This document shows, piece after piece, positions 13,201 to 26,868 of a stretch of 64,000 nt of DNA (its first letter is position 1; every line of letters begins with the position of its first letter). The DNA lies in NCBI RefSeq assembly GCF_050947335.1, contig NW_027473586.1, forward strand, positions 153,654-217,653, in the 5' to 3' direction. The DNA is from Megachile rotundata (lineage: Eukaryota; Arthropoda; Insecta; Hymenoptera; Megachilidae). The notes beneath the pieces are model-generated. The model ran no database searches, was not told the DNA's origin, and saw only the letters and a program-made list of their open reading frames with translations. A program made the translations under genes and the position numbers.

Positions 13201-14256
13201 TAGTAATTCTCGTTCTATCGATCATATAAGCATAATATGGCTAATAATATGAGTTAGATTGATAATAATAAGAGTGATAAGTATAGTAATTGTCGTTCTA
13301 TCGATCATTTAAGCATAATATGGCTAATAATATGAGTTAGATTGATAATAATAAGAATAATAAGTATAGTAATTGTCGTTCTATCGATCATATAAGCATA
13401 ATATGGCTAATAATATGTGTTAGGTTGATAATAATAAGAGTAATAGGTATAGTAAATGTCGTGCTATCGATCATGTCTGCATAATATGGTTAATAATATG
13501 AGTTAGATTGATAATAGTGAGTGTAATAAGTATAGTAATTGTCGTTCTATCGATCATATTAGCATAATATGTTTAATAATATGAGTTAGATTGATAAAAA
13601 TAAGAGTAATATGTATAGTAATTGTCCGTTCTATCGATCATTTAAGCATAATATGGCTAATAATATGAGTTAGATTGATAATAATAAGAATAATAAGTAT
13701 AGTAATTGTCGTTCTATCGATCATATAAGCATAATATGGCTAATAATATGTGTTAGGTTGATAATAATAAGAGTAATGGGTATAGTAAATGTCGTGCTAT
13801 CGATCATGCCTGCATAATATGGTTAATAATATGAGTTAGATTGATAATAATAAGAATAATAAGTATAGTAATTGTCGTTCTATCGATCATATAAGCATAA
13901 TATGGCTAATAATATGAGTTAGATTTATAATAATAAGAGTAATAAGTATAGTAATTGTCGTTCTATCGATCATATAAGCATAATATGGCTAATAATATGA
14001 CTTAGATTGATAATGATAAGAGTAATAAGTACAGTAATTGTCGTTCTGTCGTTCATATAAGCATAATATGGCTAATAATATGAGTTAGATTGATAATAAT
14101 AACAGTAATAAGTATAGTAATTGTCGTTATATCGATAATATAAGCATAATATGGCTAATAATATGAGTTAGGTTGATAATAATAAGAGTAATAAGTATAG
14201 TGATTGTCGTTCTATCGATCATATAAGCATAATATGGGCTAATAATATGAGTTAGG
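7283..14256. repeat. Long higher-order unit 2 (6974 bp, 84 monomers)
   Basis: This is a near-identical copy of 975-7282. It is longer by one tandemly doubled type C monomer near 7857-8022, by seven extra monomers (581 bp) at about 12115-12695, and by a few single-base indels. Up to the doubled monomer the offset to unit 1 is 6308 bp; after it, 6391, then 6392 after an extra G near 8590. The seven-monomer insertion carries an attgccg monomer, a type B monomer (12295), type C and type D, an order also seen upstream of 1421. The last part (from 13046) also belongs to the 43-monomer duplication listed separately. Confidence 0.75.
7857..8022. repeat. Single-monomer tandem doubling of type C
   Basis: Two adjacent type C monomers (gcgttagattgataatatt followed by aacagtaataag and catttaagc) begin at 7857 and 7940, exactly 83 bp apart. 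The corresponding place in unit 1 (near 1549) has only one, so this is an insertion of one whole monomer, consistent with slippage or unequal exchange between neighbouring monomers. Confidence 0.85.
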
Positions 14257-16614
14257 TTGATAATAATAAGAGTAATAAGTATAGTAATTGTCGTTCTATC
14301 GATCATATAAGCATAATACGGCTAATAATATGACTTAGATTGATAACGATAAGAGTAATAAGTACAGTAATTGTCGTTCTGTCGTTCATATAAGCATAAT
14401 GTGGCTAATAATATGAGTTAGATTGATAATAATAACAGTAATAAGTATAGTAATTGTCGTTATATCGATAATATAAGCATAATATGGCTAATAGTATGAG
14501 TTAGGTTGATAATAATAAGAGTAATAAGTATAGTGATTGTCGTTCTATCGATCATATAAGCATAATATGGGTAATAACATGAGTTGGATTGATAATAATA
14601 AGAGTAATGAGTATAGTAATTGTAGTTCTATCGATCATATTAGCATAATATGGTTAATAATAGGAGTTAGATTGATAATAATAAGAGTAATAAGTATAGT
14701 AATTGTCGTTCTATCGATCATATAAGCATAATATGGCTAATAATATGAGTTAGATTTATAATAATAAGAGTAATAAGTATAGTAATTGTCGTTCTATCGA
14801 TCATATAAGCATAATATGGCTAATAATATCAGTTAGATTAATAATAATAAGAGTAATAAGTATAGTAATTGTAGTTCTATCGATCATATCTGCATAATAT
14901 GGTTAATAATATGAGTTAGATTCATAATAATAAGAGTAATAAGTATAGTAATTGTCGTTATATCGATAATATAAGCATAATATGGCTAATAATATGAGTT
15001 AGGTTGATAATAATAAGAGTAATAAGTATAGTGATTGTCGTTCTATCGATCATATAAGCATAATATGGCTAATAATATGAGTTAGGTTGATAATAATAAG
15101 AGTAATAAGTATAGTAATTGTCGTCTATCGATCATATAAGCATAATACGGCTAATAATATGACTTAGATGATAACGATAAGAGTAATAAGTACAGTAATT
15201 GTCGTTCTGTCGTTCATATAAGCATAATATGGCTAATAATATGAGTTAGATTGATAATAATAACAGTAATAAGTATAGTAATTGACGTTATATCGATAAT
15301 ATAAGCATAATATGGCTAATAATATGAGTTAGGTTGATAATAATAAGAGTAATAAGTATAGTAATTGTCGTTCTATCGATAATATAAGCATAATATGGCT
15401 AATAATATGAGTTAGATTGATAATAATAAGAGTAATAAGTATAGTATTTGTCGTTCTATCGATCATATAAGCATAATATGGCTAATAATATGAGTTAGAT
15501 TGATGATAATAAGAGTAATAAGTATAGTAATTGTCGTTCTATCGATCATATAAGCATAATATGGCTAATAATATCAGTTAGATTAATAATAATAAGAGTA
15601 ATGAGTATAGTAATTGTAGTTCTATCGATCATATCTGCATAATATGGTTAATAATATGAGTTAGATTCATAATAATAAGAGTAATAAGTATAGTAATTGT
15701 CGTTATATCGATAATATAAGCATAATATGGCTAATAGTATGAGTTAGGTTGATAATAATAAGAGTAATAAGTATAGTGATTGTCGTTCTATCGATCATAT
15801 AAGCATAGTATGGCTAATAATATGAGTTAGGTTGATAATAATAAGAGTAATAAGTAGAGTGATTGTCGTTCTATCGATCAAATTTGCATAATATGGTTAA
15901 TAATATGAGTTTTATTGATAACAGTGAGTGTAATAAGTATAGTAATTGTCGTTCTGTCGATCATATAAGCATAATATGGCTAATAATATGCGTTAGATTG
16001 ATAATATTAACAGTAATAAGTATAGTAATTGTCGTTCTATCGATCATTTAAGCATAATATGGCTAATAATATGAGTTAGATTGATAATAATAACAGTAAT
16101 AAGTATAGTAATTGTCGTTCTATCGATAATATAAGCATAATATGGCTAATAATATGAGTTAGATTGATAATACTAAGAGTAGTGAGTATAGTAATTCTCG
16201 TTCTATCGATCATATAAGCATAATATGGCTAATAATATGAGTTAGATTGATAATAATAAGAATAATAAGTATAGTAATTGTCGTTCTATCGATCATTTAA
16301 GCATAATATGGCTAATAATATGAGTTAGATTGATAATAATAAGAATAATAAGTATAGTAATTGTCGTTCTATCGATCATATAAGCATAATATGGCTAATA
16401 ATATGTGTTAGGTTGATAATAATAAGAGTAATAGGTATAGTAAATGTCGTGCTATCGATCATGTCTGCATAATATGGTTAATAATATGAGTTAGATTGAT
16501 AATAGTGAGTGTAATAAGTATAGTAATTGTCGTTCTATCGATCATATTAGCATAATATGTTTAATAATATGAGTTAGATTGATAAAAATAAGAGTAATAT
16601 GTATAGTAATTGTC
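13046..16614. repeat. 43-monomer tandem duplication, copy 1 (3569 bp)
   Basis: This segment is repeated immediately downstream at 16615-20183. It contains type D, E, N (ataaaaataagagtaatatg), F, G (14537), K and B (15863) monomers in the same order as copy 2. Rare variants shared by both copies include attgacgtta (15282 and 18850) and agcatagtatgg (about 15804 and 19373). Copy 1 alone has four single-base homopolymer changes (extra C near 13627, extra G near 14235, missing T near 15124, missing T near 15168), which cancel so both copies are 3569 bp. Confidence 0.85.
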
Positions 16615-19600
16615 GTTCTATCGATCATTTAAGCATAATATGGCTAATAATATGAGTTAGATTGATAATAATAACAGTAATAAGTATAGTAATTGTCGTT
16701 CTATCGATAATATAAGCATAATATGGCTAATAATATGTGTTAGATTGATAATACTAAGAGTAGTGAGTATAGTAATTCTCGTTCTATCGATCATATAAGC
16801 ATAATATGGCTAATAATATGAGTTAGATTGATAATAATAAGAGTGATAAGTATAGTAATTGTCGTTCTATCGATCATTTAAGCATAATATGGCTAATAAT
16901 ATGAGTTAGATTGATAATAATAAGAATAATAAGTATAGTAATTGTCGTTCTATCGATCATATAAGCATAATATGGCTAATAATATGTGTTAGGTTGATAA
17001 TAATAAGAGTAATAGGTATAGTAAATGTCGTGCTATCGATCATGTCTGCATAATATGGTTAATAATATGAGTTAGATTGATAATAGTGAGTGTAATAAGT
17101 ATAGTAATTGTCGTTCTATCGATCATATTAGCATAATATGTTTAATAATATGAGTTAGATTGATAAAAATAAGAGTAATATGTATAGTAATTGTCGTTCT
17201 ATCGATCATTTAAGCATAATATGGCTAATAATATGAGTTAGATTGATAATAATAAGAATAATAAGTATAGTAATTGTCGTTCTATCGATCATATAAGCAT
17301 AATATGGCTAATAATATGTGTTAGGTTGATAATAATAAGAGTAATGGGTATAGTAAATGTCGTGCTATCGATCATGCCTGCATAATATGGTTAATAATAT
17401 GAGTTAGATTGATAATAATAAGAATAATAAGTATAGTAATTGTCGTTCTATCGATCATATAAGCATAATATGGCTAATAATATGAGTTAGATTTATAATA
17501 ATAAGAGTAATAAGTATAGTAATTGTCGTTCTATCGATCATATAAGCATAATATGGCTAATAATATGACTTAGATTGATAATGATAAGAGTAATAAGTAC
17601 AGTAATTGTCGTTCTGTCGTTCATATAAGCATAATATGGCTAATAATATGAGTTAGATTGATAATAATAACAGTAATAAGTATAGTAATTGTCGTTATAT
17701 CGATAATATAAGCATAATATGGCTAATAATATGAGTTAGGTTGATAATAATAAGAGTAATAAGTATAGTGATTGTCGTTCTATCGATCATATAAGCATAA
17801 TATGGCTAATAATATGAGTTAGGTTGATAATAATAAGAGTAATAAGTATAGTAATTGTCGTTCTATCGATCATATAAGCATAATACGGCTAATAATATGA
17901 CTTAGATTGATAACGATAAGAGTAATAAGTACAGTAATTGTCGTTCTGTCGTTCATATAAGCATAATGTGGCTAATAATATGAGTTAGATTGATAATAAT
18001 AACAGTAATAAGTATAGTAATTGTCGTTATATCGATAATATAAGCATAATATGGCTAATAGTATGAGTTAGGTTGATAATAATAAGAGTAATAAGTATAG
18101 TGATTGTCGTTCTATCGATCATATAAGCATAATATGGGTAATAACATGAGTTGGATTGATAATAATAAGAGTAATGAGTATAGTAATTGTAGTTCTATCG
18201 ATCATATTAGCATAATATGGTTAATAATAGGAGTTAGATTGATAATAATAAGAGTAATAAGTATAGTAATTGTCGTTCTATCGATCATATAAGCATAATA
18301 TGGCTAATAATATGAGTTAGATTTATAATAATAAGAGTAATAAGTATAGTAATTGTCGTTCTATCGATCATATAAGCATAATATGGCTAATAATATCAGT
18401 TAGATTAATAATAATAAGAGTAATAAGTATAGTAATTGTAGTTCTATCGATCATATCTGCATAATATGGTTAATAATATGAGTTAGATTCATAATAATAA
18501 GAGTAATAAGTATAGTAATTGTCGTTATATCGATAATATAAGCATAATATGGCTAATAATATGAGTTAGGTTGATAATAATAAGAGTAATAAGTATAGTG
18601 ATTGTCGTTCTATCGATCATATAAGCATAATATGGCTAATAATATGAGTTAGGTTGATAATAATAAGAGTAATAAGTATAGTAATTGTCGTTCTATCGAT
18701 CATATAAGCATAATACGGCTAATAATATGACTTAGATTGATAACGATAAGAGTAATAAGTACAGTAATTGTCGTTCTGTCGTTCATATAAGCATAATATG
18801 GCTAATAATATGAGTTAGATTGATAATAATAACAGTAATAAGTATAGTAATTGACGTTATATCGATAATATAAGCATAATATGGCTAATAATATGAGTTA
18901 GGTTGATAATAATAAGAGTAATAAGTATAGTAATTGTCGTTCTATCGATAATATAAGCATAATATGGCTAATAATATGAGTTAGATTGATAATAATAAGA
19001 GTAATAAGTATAGTATTTGTCGTTCTATCGATCATATAAGCATAATATGGCTAATAATATGAGTTAGATTGATGATAATAAGAGTAATAAGTATAGTAAT
19101 TGTCGTTCTATCGATCATATAAGCATAATATGGCTAATAATATCAGTTAGATTAATAATAATAAGAGTAATGAGTATAGTAATTGTAGTTCTATCGATCA
19201 TATCTGCATAATATGGTTAATAATATGAGTTAGATTCATAATAATAAGAGTAATAAGTATAGTAATTGTCGTTATATCGATAATATAAGCATAATATGGC
19301 TAATAGTATGAGTTAGGTTGATAATAATAAGAGTAATAAGTATAGTGATTGTCGTTCTATCGATCATATAAGCATAGTATGGCTAATAATATGAGTTAGG
19401 TTGATAATAATAAGAGTAATAAGTAGAGTGATTGTCGTTCTATCGATCAAATTTGCATAATATGGTTAATAATATGAGTTTTATTGATAACAGTGAGTGT
19501 AATAAGTATAGTAATTGTCGTTCTGTCGATCATATAAGCATAATATGGCTAATAATATGCGTTAGATTGATAATATTAACAGTAATAAGTATAGTAATTG

Positions 19601-20183
19601 TCGTTCTATCGATCATTTAAGCATAATATGGCTAATAATATGAGTTAGATTGATAATAATAACAGTAATAAGTATAGTAATTGTCGTTCTATCGATAATA
19701 TAAGCATAATATGGCTAATAATATGAGTTAGATTGATAATACTAAGAGTAGTGAGTATAGTAATTCTCGTTCTATCGATCATATAAGCATAATATGGCTA
19801 ATAATATGAGTTAGATTGATAATAATAAGAATAATAAGTATAGTAATTGTCGTTCTATCGATCATTTAAGCATAATATGGCTAATAATATGAGTTAGATT
19901 GATAATAATAAGAATAATAAGTATAGTAATTGTCGTTCTATCGATCATATAAGCATAATATGGCTAATAATATGTGTTAGGTTGATAATAATAAGAGTAA
20001 TAGGTATAGTAAATGTCGTGCTATCGATCATGTCTGCATAATATGGTTAATAATATGAGTTAGATTGATAATAGTGAGTGTAATAAGTATAGTAATTGTC
20101 GTTCTATCGATCATATTAGCATAATATGTTTAATAATATGAGTTAGATTGATAAAAATAAGAGTAATATGTATAGTAATTGTC
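16615..20183. repeat. 43-monomer tandem duplication, copy 2 (3569 bp)
   Basis: Second copy of 13046-16614. Homology between the two copies runs on for about 60 bases past the unit end, to 16674/20243, where aacagtaat in one meets agaataat in the other. No single-base indels are present in this copy. The type B landmark is at 19432 and the type G landmark at 18104, each 3567-3569 bp after its partner. Confidence 0.85.
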
Positions 20184-20219
20184 GTTCTATCGATCATTTA
20201 AGCATAATATGGCTAATAA

Positions 20220-20551
20220 TATGAGTTAGATTGATAATAATAAGAATAATAAGCATAGTAATTGTCGTTCTATCGATCATATAAGCACAATATGGCTAAT
20301 AATATGTGTTAGGTTGATAATAATAAGAGTAATAGGTATAGTAAATGTCGTGCTATCGATCATGTCTGCATAATATGGTTAATAATATGAGTTAGATTGA
20401 TAATAATAAGAATAATAAGTATAGTAATTGTCGTTCTATCGATCATATAAGCATAATATGGCTAATAATATGTGTTAGGTTGATAATAATAAGAGTAATA
20501 GGTATAGTAAATGTCGTGCTATCGATCATGTCTGCATAATATGGTTAATAA
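20220..20551. repeat. Two-monomer (166 bp) tandem duplication
   Basis: 20220-20385 and 20386-20551 are the same dimer, a gaataataag monomer followed by a type E monomer (gtgttagg ... aggtatagtaaatg ... catgtctgc). I see two differences, aagcatag for aagtatag and aagcacaat for aagcataat, both in the first copy. After the second copy the array switches to a gacttagattgataataat monomer not typical of its neighbours. Confidence 0.8.
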
Positions 20552-21260
20552 TATGACTTAGATTGATAATAATAACAGTAATAAGTATAGTAATTGTCGT
20601 TCTATCGATCATATAAGCATAATATGGCTAATAATATCAGTTAGATTAATAATAATAAGAGTAATAAGTATAGTGATTGTCGTTCTATCGATCATATAAG
20701 CATAATATGGGTAATAACATGAGTTGGATTGATAATAATAAGAGTAATGAGTATAGTAATTGTAGTTCTATCGATCATATTAGCATAATATGGTTAATAA
20801 TATGAGTTAGATTGATAATAATAAGAGTAATAAGTATAGTATTTGTCGTTCTATCGATCATATAAGCATAATATGGCTAATAATATGAGTTAGATTGATG
20901 ATAATAAGAGTAATAAGTATAGTAATTGTCGTCCTATCGATCATATAAGCATAATATGGCTAATAATATCAGTTAGATTAATAATAATAAGAGTAATGAG
21001 TATAGTAATTGTAGTTCTATCGATCATATCTGCATAATATGGTTAATAATATGAGTTAGATTCATAATAATAAGAGTAATAAGTATAGTAATTGTCGTTC
21101 TATCGATCATATAAGCATAATGTGGCTAATAATATGAGTTAGATTTATAATAATAAGAGTAATAAGTATAGTAATTGTTGTTCTATCGATCATTTAAGCA
21201 TAATATGGCTAATAATATGAGTTAGGTTGATAATAATAAGAGTAATAAGTATAGTGATTG

Positions 21261-21924
21261 TCGTTCTATCGATCAAATTTGCATAATATGGTTAATAATA
21301 TGAGTTAGATTGATAACAGTGAGTGTAATAAGTATAGTAATTGTCGTTCTATCGATCATTTAAGCATAATATGGCTAATAATATGAGTTAGATTGATAAT
21401 AATAAGAGTAATAAGTATAGTAATTGTCGTTCTATCGATCATTTAAGCATAATATGGCTAATAATATGAGTTAGATTGATAATAATAACAGTAATAAGTA
21501 TAGTAATTGTCGTTCTATCGATAATATAAGCATAATATGGCTAATAATATGAGTTAGATTGATAATACTAAGAGTAGTGAGTATAGTAATTCTCGTTCTA
21601 TCGATCAAATTTGCATAATATGGTTAATAATATGAGTTAGATTGATAACAGTGAGTGTAATAAGTATAGTAATTGTCGTTCTATCGATCATTTAAGCATA
21701 ATATGGCTAATAATATGAGTTAGATTGATAATAATAAGAGTAATAAGTATAGTAATTGTCGTTCTATCGATCATTTAAGCATAATATGGCTAATAATATG
21801 AGTTAGATTGATAATAATAACAGTAATAAGTATAGTAATTGTCGTTCTATCGATAATATAAGCATAATATGGCTAATAATATGAGTTAGATTGATAATAC
21901 TAAGAGTAGTGAGTATAGTAATTC
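21261..21924. repeat. Four-monomer (332 bp) perfect tandem duplication
   Basis: 21261-21592 and 21593-21924 appear identical base for base. Each copy runs from tcgatcaaatttgc through tagattgataacagtgag, two catttaagc monomers, a gataataataacag monomer, and ends in a type D monomer (aatactaagagtagtgag, attctcgttc). The junction fuses the type D end to the aaatttgc start, which does not occur elsewhere that I noticed. The lack of differences suggests a recent event. Confidence 0.85.
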
Positions 21925-21973
21925 TCGTTCTATCGATCATATAAGCATAATATGGCTAATAATATGAGTTAGA

Positions 21974-23133
21974 TTGATAATAATAAGAGTAATAAGTATA
22001 GTAATTGTCGTTCTATCGATCATATAAGCATAATACGGCTAATAATATGACTTAGATTGATAACGATAAGAGTAATAAGTACAGTAATTGTCGTTCTGTC
22101 GTTCATATAAGCATAATATGGCTAATAATATGAGTTAGATTGATAATAATAACAGTAATAAGTATAGTAATTGTCGTTATATCGATAATATAAGCATAAT
22201 ATGGCTAATAGTATGAGTTAGGTTGATAATAATAAGAGTAATAAGTATAGTGATTGTCGTTCTATCGATCATATAAGCATAATATGGCTAATAATATGAG
22301 TTAGGTTGATAATAATAAGAGTAATAAGTAGAGTGATTGTCGTTCTATCGATCAAATTTGCATAATATGGTTAATAATATGAGTTTTATTGATAACAGTG
22401 AGTGTAATAAGTATAGTAATTGTCGTTCTGTCGACCATATAAGCATAATATGGCTAATAATATGCGTTAGATTGATAATATTAACAGTAATAAGTATAGT
22501 AATTGTCGTTCTATCGATAATATAAGCATAATATGGCTAATAATATCAGTTAGGTTGATAATAATAAGAGTAATAAGTATAGTGATTGTCGTTCTATCGA
22601 TCATATAAGCATAATATGGGTAATAACATGAGTTGGATTGATAATAATAAGAGTAATGAGTATAGTAATTGTAGTTCTATCGATCATATTAGCATAATAT
22701 GGTTAATAATAGGAGTTAGATTGATAATAATAAGAGTAATAAGTATAGTATTTGTCGTTCTATCGATCATATAAGCATAATATGGCTAATAATATGAGTC
22801 AGATTGATGATAATAAGAGTAATAAGTATAGTAATTGTCGTTCTATCGATCATATAAGCATAATATGGCTAATAATATCAGTTAGATTAATAATAATAAG
22901 AGTAATGAGTATAGTAATTGTAGTTCTATCGATCATTTAAGCATAATATGGCTAATAATAAGAGTTAGGTTGATAATAATAAGAGTAATAAGTATAGTGA
23001 TTGTCGTTCTATCGATCAAATTTGCATAATATGGTTAATAATATGAGTTAGATTGATAACAGTGAGTGTAATAAGTATAGTAATTGTCGTTCTATCGATC
23101 ATTTAAGCATAATATGGCTAATAATATGAGTTA
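21974..23133. repeat. 14-monomer block, copy 1 of 3
   Basis: About 1160 bp that recurs at 26788-27947 (offset 4814 bp, 58 monomers) and at about 33511-34670 (offset 11537 bp, 139 monomers). All three carry the uncommon gtcgaccatataag in the type B monomer (22431, 27245, 33967) and a B, C, cagttagg, G, I (taataggag), J, K order ending in ctaataataagagttagg. Copy 1 and copy 3 stay alike further downstream (to about 23331 and 34868) through a gtgattgtcgttttgtcg monomer; copy 2 diverges earlier. Confidence 0.8.
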
Positions 23134-23815
23134 GATTGATAATAATAAGAGTAATAAGTATAGTAATTGTCGTTCTATCGATCATATAAGCATAATACGG
23201 CTAATAATATGACTTAGATTGATAATGATAAGAGTAATAAGTACAGTGATTGTCGTTTTGTCGTTCATATAAGCATAATATGGCTAATAATATGAGTTAG
23301 GTTGATAATAATAAGAGTAATAAGTATAGTAATTGTCGTTATATCGATAATATAAGCATAATATGGCTAATAGTATGAGTTAGGTTGATAATAATAAGAG
23401 TAATAAGTATAGTGATTGTCGTTCTATCGATCAAATTTGCATAATATGGTTAATAATATGAGTTTTATTGATAACAGTGAGTGTAATAAGTATAGTAATT
23501 GTCGTTCTGTCGATCATATAAGCATAATATGGCTAATAATATCAGTTAGATTAATAATAATAAGAGTAATGAGTATAGTAATTGTAGTTCTATCGATCAT
23601 ATCTGCATAATATGGTTAATAATATGAGTTAGATTCATAATAATAAGAGTAATAAGTATAGTAATTGTCGTTCTATCGATCATATAAGCATAATATGGCT
23701 AATAATATGAGTTAGATTTATAATAATAAGAGTAATAAGTATAGTAATTGTTGTTCTATCGATCATTTAAGCATAATATGGCTAATAATATGAGTTAGGT
23801 TGATAATAATAAGAG
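23134..23815. repeat. Satellite block with B-K fusion order
   Basis: This stretch includes gtgattgtcgttttgtcg (23250), a type B monomer at 23416 followed directly by type K (atcagttagattaat) instead of the usual type C, then gattcataat and gatttataat monomers. About 23030-23815 recurs near 40128-40913 (offset 17098 bp, 206 monomers), and B followed by K also occurs at 53545 and 62509. The B-to-K change is therefore one ancestral rearrangement that has since been copied to four places. Confidence 0.7.
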
Positions 23816-26800
23816 TAATAAGTATAGTGATTGTCGTTCTATCGATCATATAAGCATAATATGGCTAATAATATGAGTTAGATTGATAATACTAAGAGTA
23901 GTGAGTATAGTAATTCTCGTTCTATCGATCATATAAGCATAATATGGCTAATAATATGAGTTAGATTGATAATAATAAGAGTAATAAGTATAGTAATTGC
24001 CGTTCTATCGATCATATAAGCATAATATGGCTAATAATATGAGTTAGATTGATAATAATAAGAGTAATAAGTATAGTAATTGTCGTTCTATCGATCATTT
24101 AAGCATAATATGGCTAATAATATGAGTTAGATTGATAATAATAAGAGTAATAAGTATAGTAATTGTCGTTCTATCGATCATATAAGCATAATATGGCTAA
24201 TAATATGACTTAGATTGATAATGATAAGAGTAATAAGTACAGTAATTGTCGTTCTGTCGTTCATATAAGCATAATATGGCTAATAATATGAGTTAGATTG
24301 ATAATAATAACAGTAATAAGTATAGTAATTGTCGTTATATCGATAATATAAGCATAATATGGCTAATAATATGAGTTAGGTTGATAATAATAAGAGTAAT
24401 AAGTATAGTGATTGTCGTTCTATCGATCATATAAGCATAATATGGCTAATAATATGAGTTAGGTTGATAATAATAAGAGTAATAAGTAGAGTGATTGTCG
24501 TTCTATCGATCAAATTTGCATAATATGGTTAATAATATGAGTTTTATTGATAACAGTGAGTGTAATAAGTATAGTAATTGTCGTTCTGTCGATCATATAA
24601 GCATAATATGGCTAATAATATGCGTTAGATTGATAATATTAACAGTAATAAGTATAGTAATTGTCGTTCTATCGATCATTTAAGCATAATATGGCTAATA
24701 ATATGAGTTAGATTGATAATAATAACAGTAATAAGTATAGTAATTGTCGTTCTATCGATAATATAAGCATAATATGGCTAATAATATGTGTTAGATTGAT
24801 AATACTAAGAGTAGTGAGTATAGTAATTCTCGTTCTATCGATCATATAAGCATAATATGGCTAATAATATGAGTTAGATTGATAATAATAAGAGTGATAA
24901 GTATAGTAATTGTCGTTCTATCGATCATTTAAGCATAATATGGCTAATAATATGAGTTAGATTGATAATAATAAGAATAATAAGTATAGTAATTGTCGTT
25001 CTATCGATCATATAAGCATAATATGGCTAATAATATGTGTTAGGTTGATAATAATAAGAGTAATAGGTATAGTAAATGTCGTGCTATCGATCATGTCTGC
25101 ATAATATGGTTAATAATATGAGTTAGATTGATAATAGTGAGTGTAATAAGTATAGTAATTGTCGTTCTATCGATCATATTAGCATAATATGTTTAATAAT
25201 ATGAGTTAGATTGATAAAAATAAGAGTAATATGTATAGTAATTGTCGTTCTATCGATCATTTAAGCATAATATGGCTAATAATATGAGTTAGATTGATAA
25301 TAATAAGAATAATAAGTATAGTAATTGTCGTTCTATCGATCATATAAGCATAATATGGCTAATAATATGTGTTAGGTTGATAATAATAAGAGTAATAGGT
25401 ATAGTAAATGTCGTGCTATCGATCATGCCTGCATAATATGGTTAATAATATGAGTTAGATTGATAATAATAAGAATAATAAGTATAGTAATTGTCGTTCT
25501 ATCGATCATATAAGCATAATATGGCTAATAATATGAGTTAGATTTATAATAATAAGAGTAATAAGTATAGTAATTGTCGTTCTATCGATCATATAAGCAT
25601 AATATGGCTAATAATATGACTTAGATTGATAATGATAAGAGTAATAAGTACAGTAATTGTCGTTCTGTCGTTCATATAAGCATAATATGGCTAATAATAT
25701 GAGTTAGATTGATAATAATAACAGTAATAAGTATAGTAATTGTCGTTATATCGATAATATAAGCATAATATGGCTAATAATATGAGTTAGGTTGATAATA
25801 ATAAGAGTAATAAGTATAGTGATTGTCGTTCTATCGATCATATAAGCATAATATGGCTAATAATATGAGTTAGGTTGATAATAATAAGAGTAATAAGTAT
25901 AGTAATTGTCGTTCTATCGATCATATAAGCATAATACGGCTAATAATATGACTTAGATTGATAACGATAAGAGTAATAAGTACAGTAATTGTCGTTCTGT
26001 CGTTCATATAAGCATAATGTGGCTAATAATATGAGTTAGATTGATAATAATAACAGTAATAAGTATAGTAATTGTCGTTATATCGATAATATAAGCATAA
26101 TATGGCTAATAGTATGAGTTAGGTTGATAATAATAAGAGTAATAAGTATAGTGATTGTCGTTCTATCGATCATATAAGCATAATATGGGTAATAACATGA
26201 GTTAGATTGATAATACTAAGAGTAGTGAGTATAGTAATTCTCGTTCTATCGATCATATAAGCATAATATGGCTAATAATATGAGTTAGATTGATAATAAT
26301 AAGAGTAATAAGTATAGTAATTGCCGTTCTATCGATCATATAAGCATAATATGGCTAATAATATGAGTTAGATTGATAATAATAAGAGTAATAAGTATAG
26401 TAATTGTCGTTCTATCGATCATTTAAGCATAATATGGCTAATAATATGAGTTAGATTGATAATAATAAGAGTAATAAGTATAGTAATTGTCGTTCTATCG
26501 ATCATATAAGCATAATATGGCTAATAATATGACTTAGATTGATAATGATAAGAGTAATAAGTACAGTAATTGTCGTTCTGTCGTTCATATAAGCATAATA
26601 TGGCTAATAATATGAGTTAGATTGATAATAATAACAGTAATAAGTATAGTAATTGTCGTTATATCGATAATATAAGCATAATATGGCTAATAATATGAGT
26701 TAGGTTGATAATAATAAGAGTAATAAGTATAGTGATTGTCGTTCTATCGATCATATAAGCATAATATGGCTAATAATATGAGTTAGGTTGATAATAATAA

Positions 26801-26868
26801 GAGTAATAAGTATAGTAATTGTCGTTCTATCGATCATATAAGCATAATACGGCTAATAATATGACTTA
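23787..26868. repeat. 37-monomer block, shared with 28352-32180
   Basis: About 3.08 kb that matches 28352-32180, first at a 4565-bp offset (55 monomers) and, past the 747-bp duplication in the other copy, at 5312 bp (64 monomers). It holds D, attgccg, F, B (24495), C, D, E, N, E, F and G monomers in order. A hybrid monomer near 26187-26220 (gggtaataacatgagtt joined to agattgataatact) is present in both copies, so the fusion predates the duplication. Confidence 0.8.
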
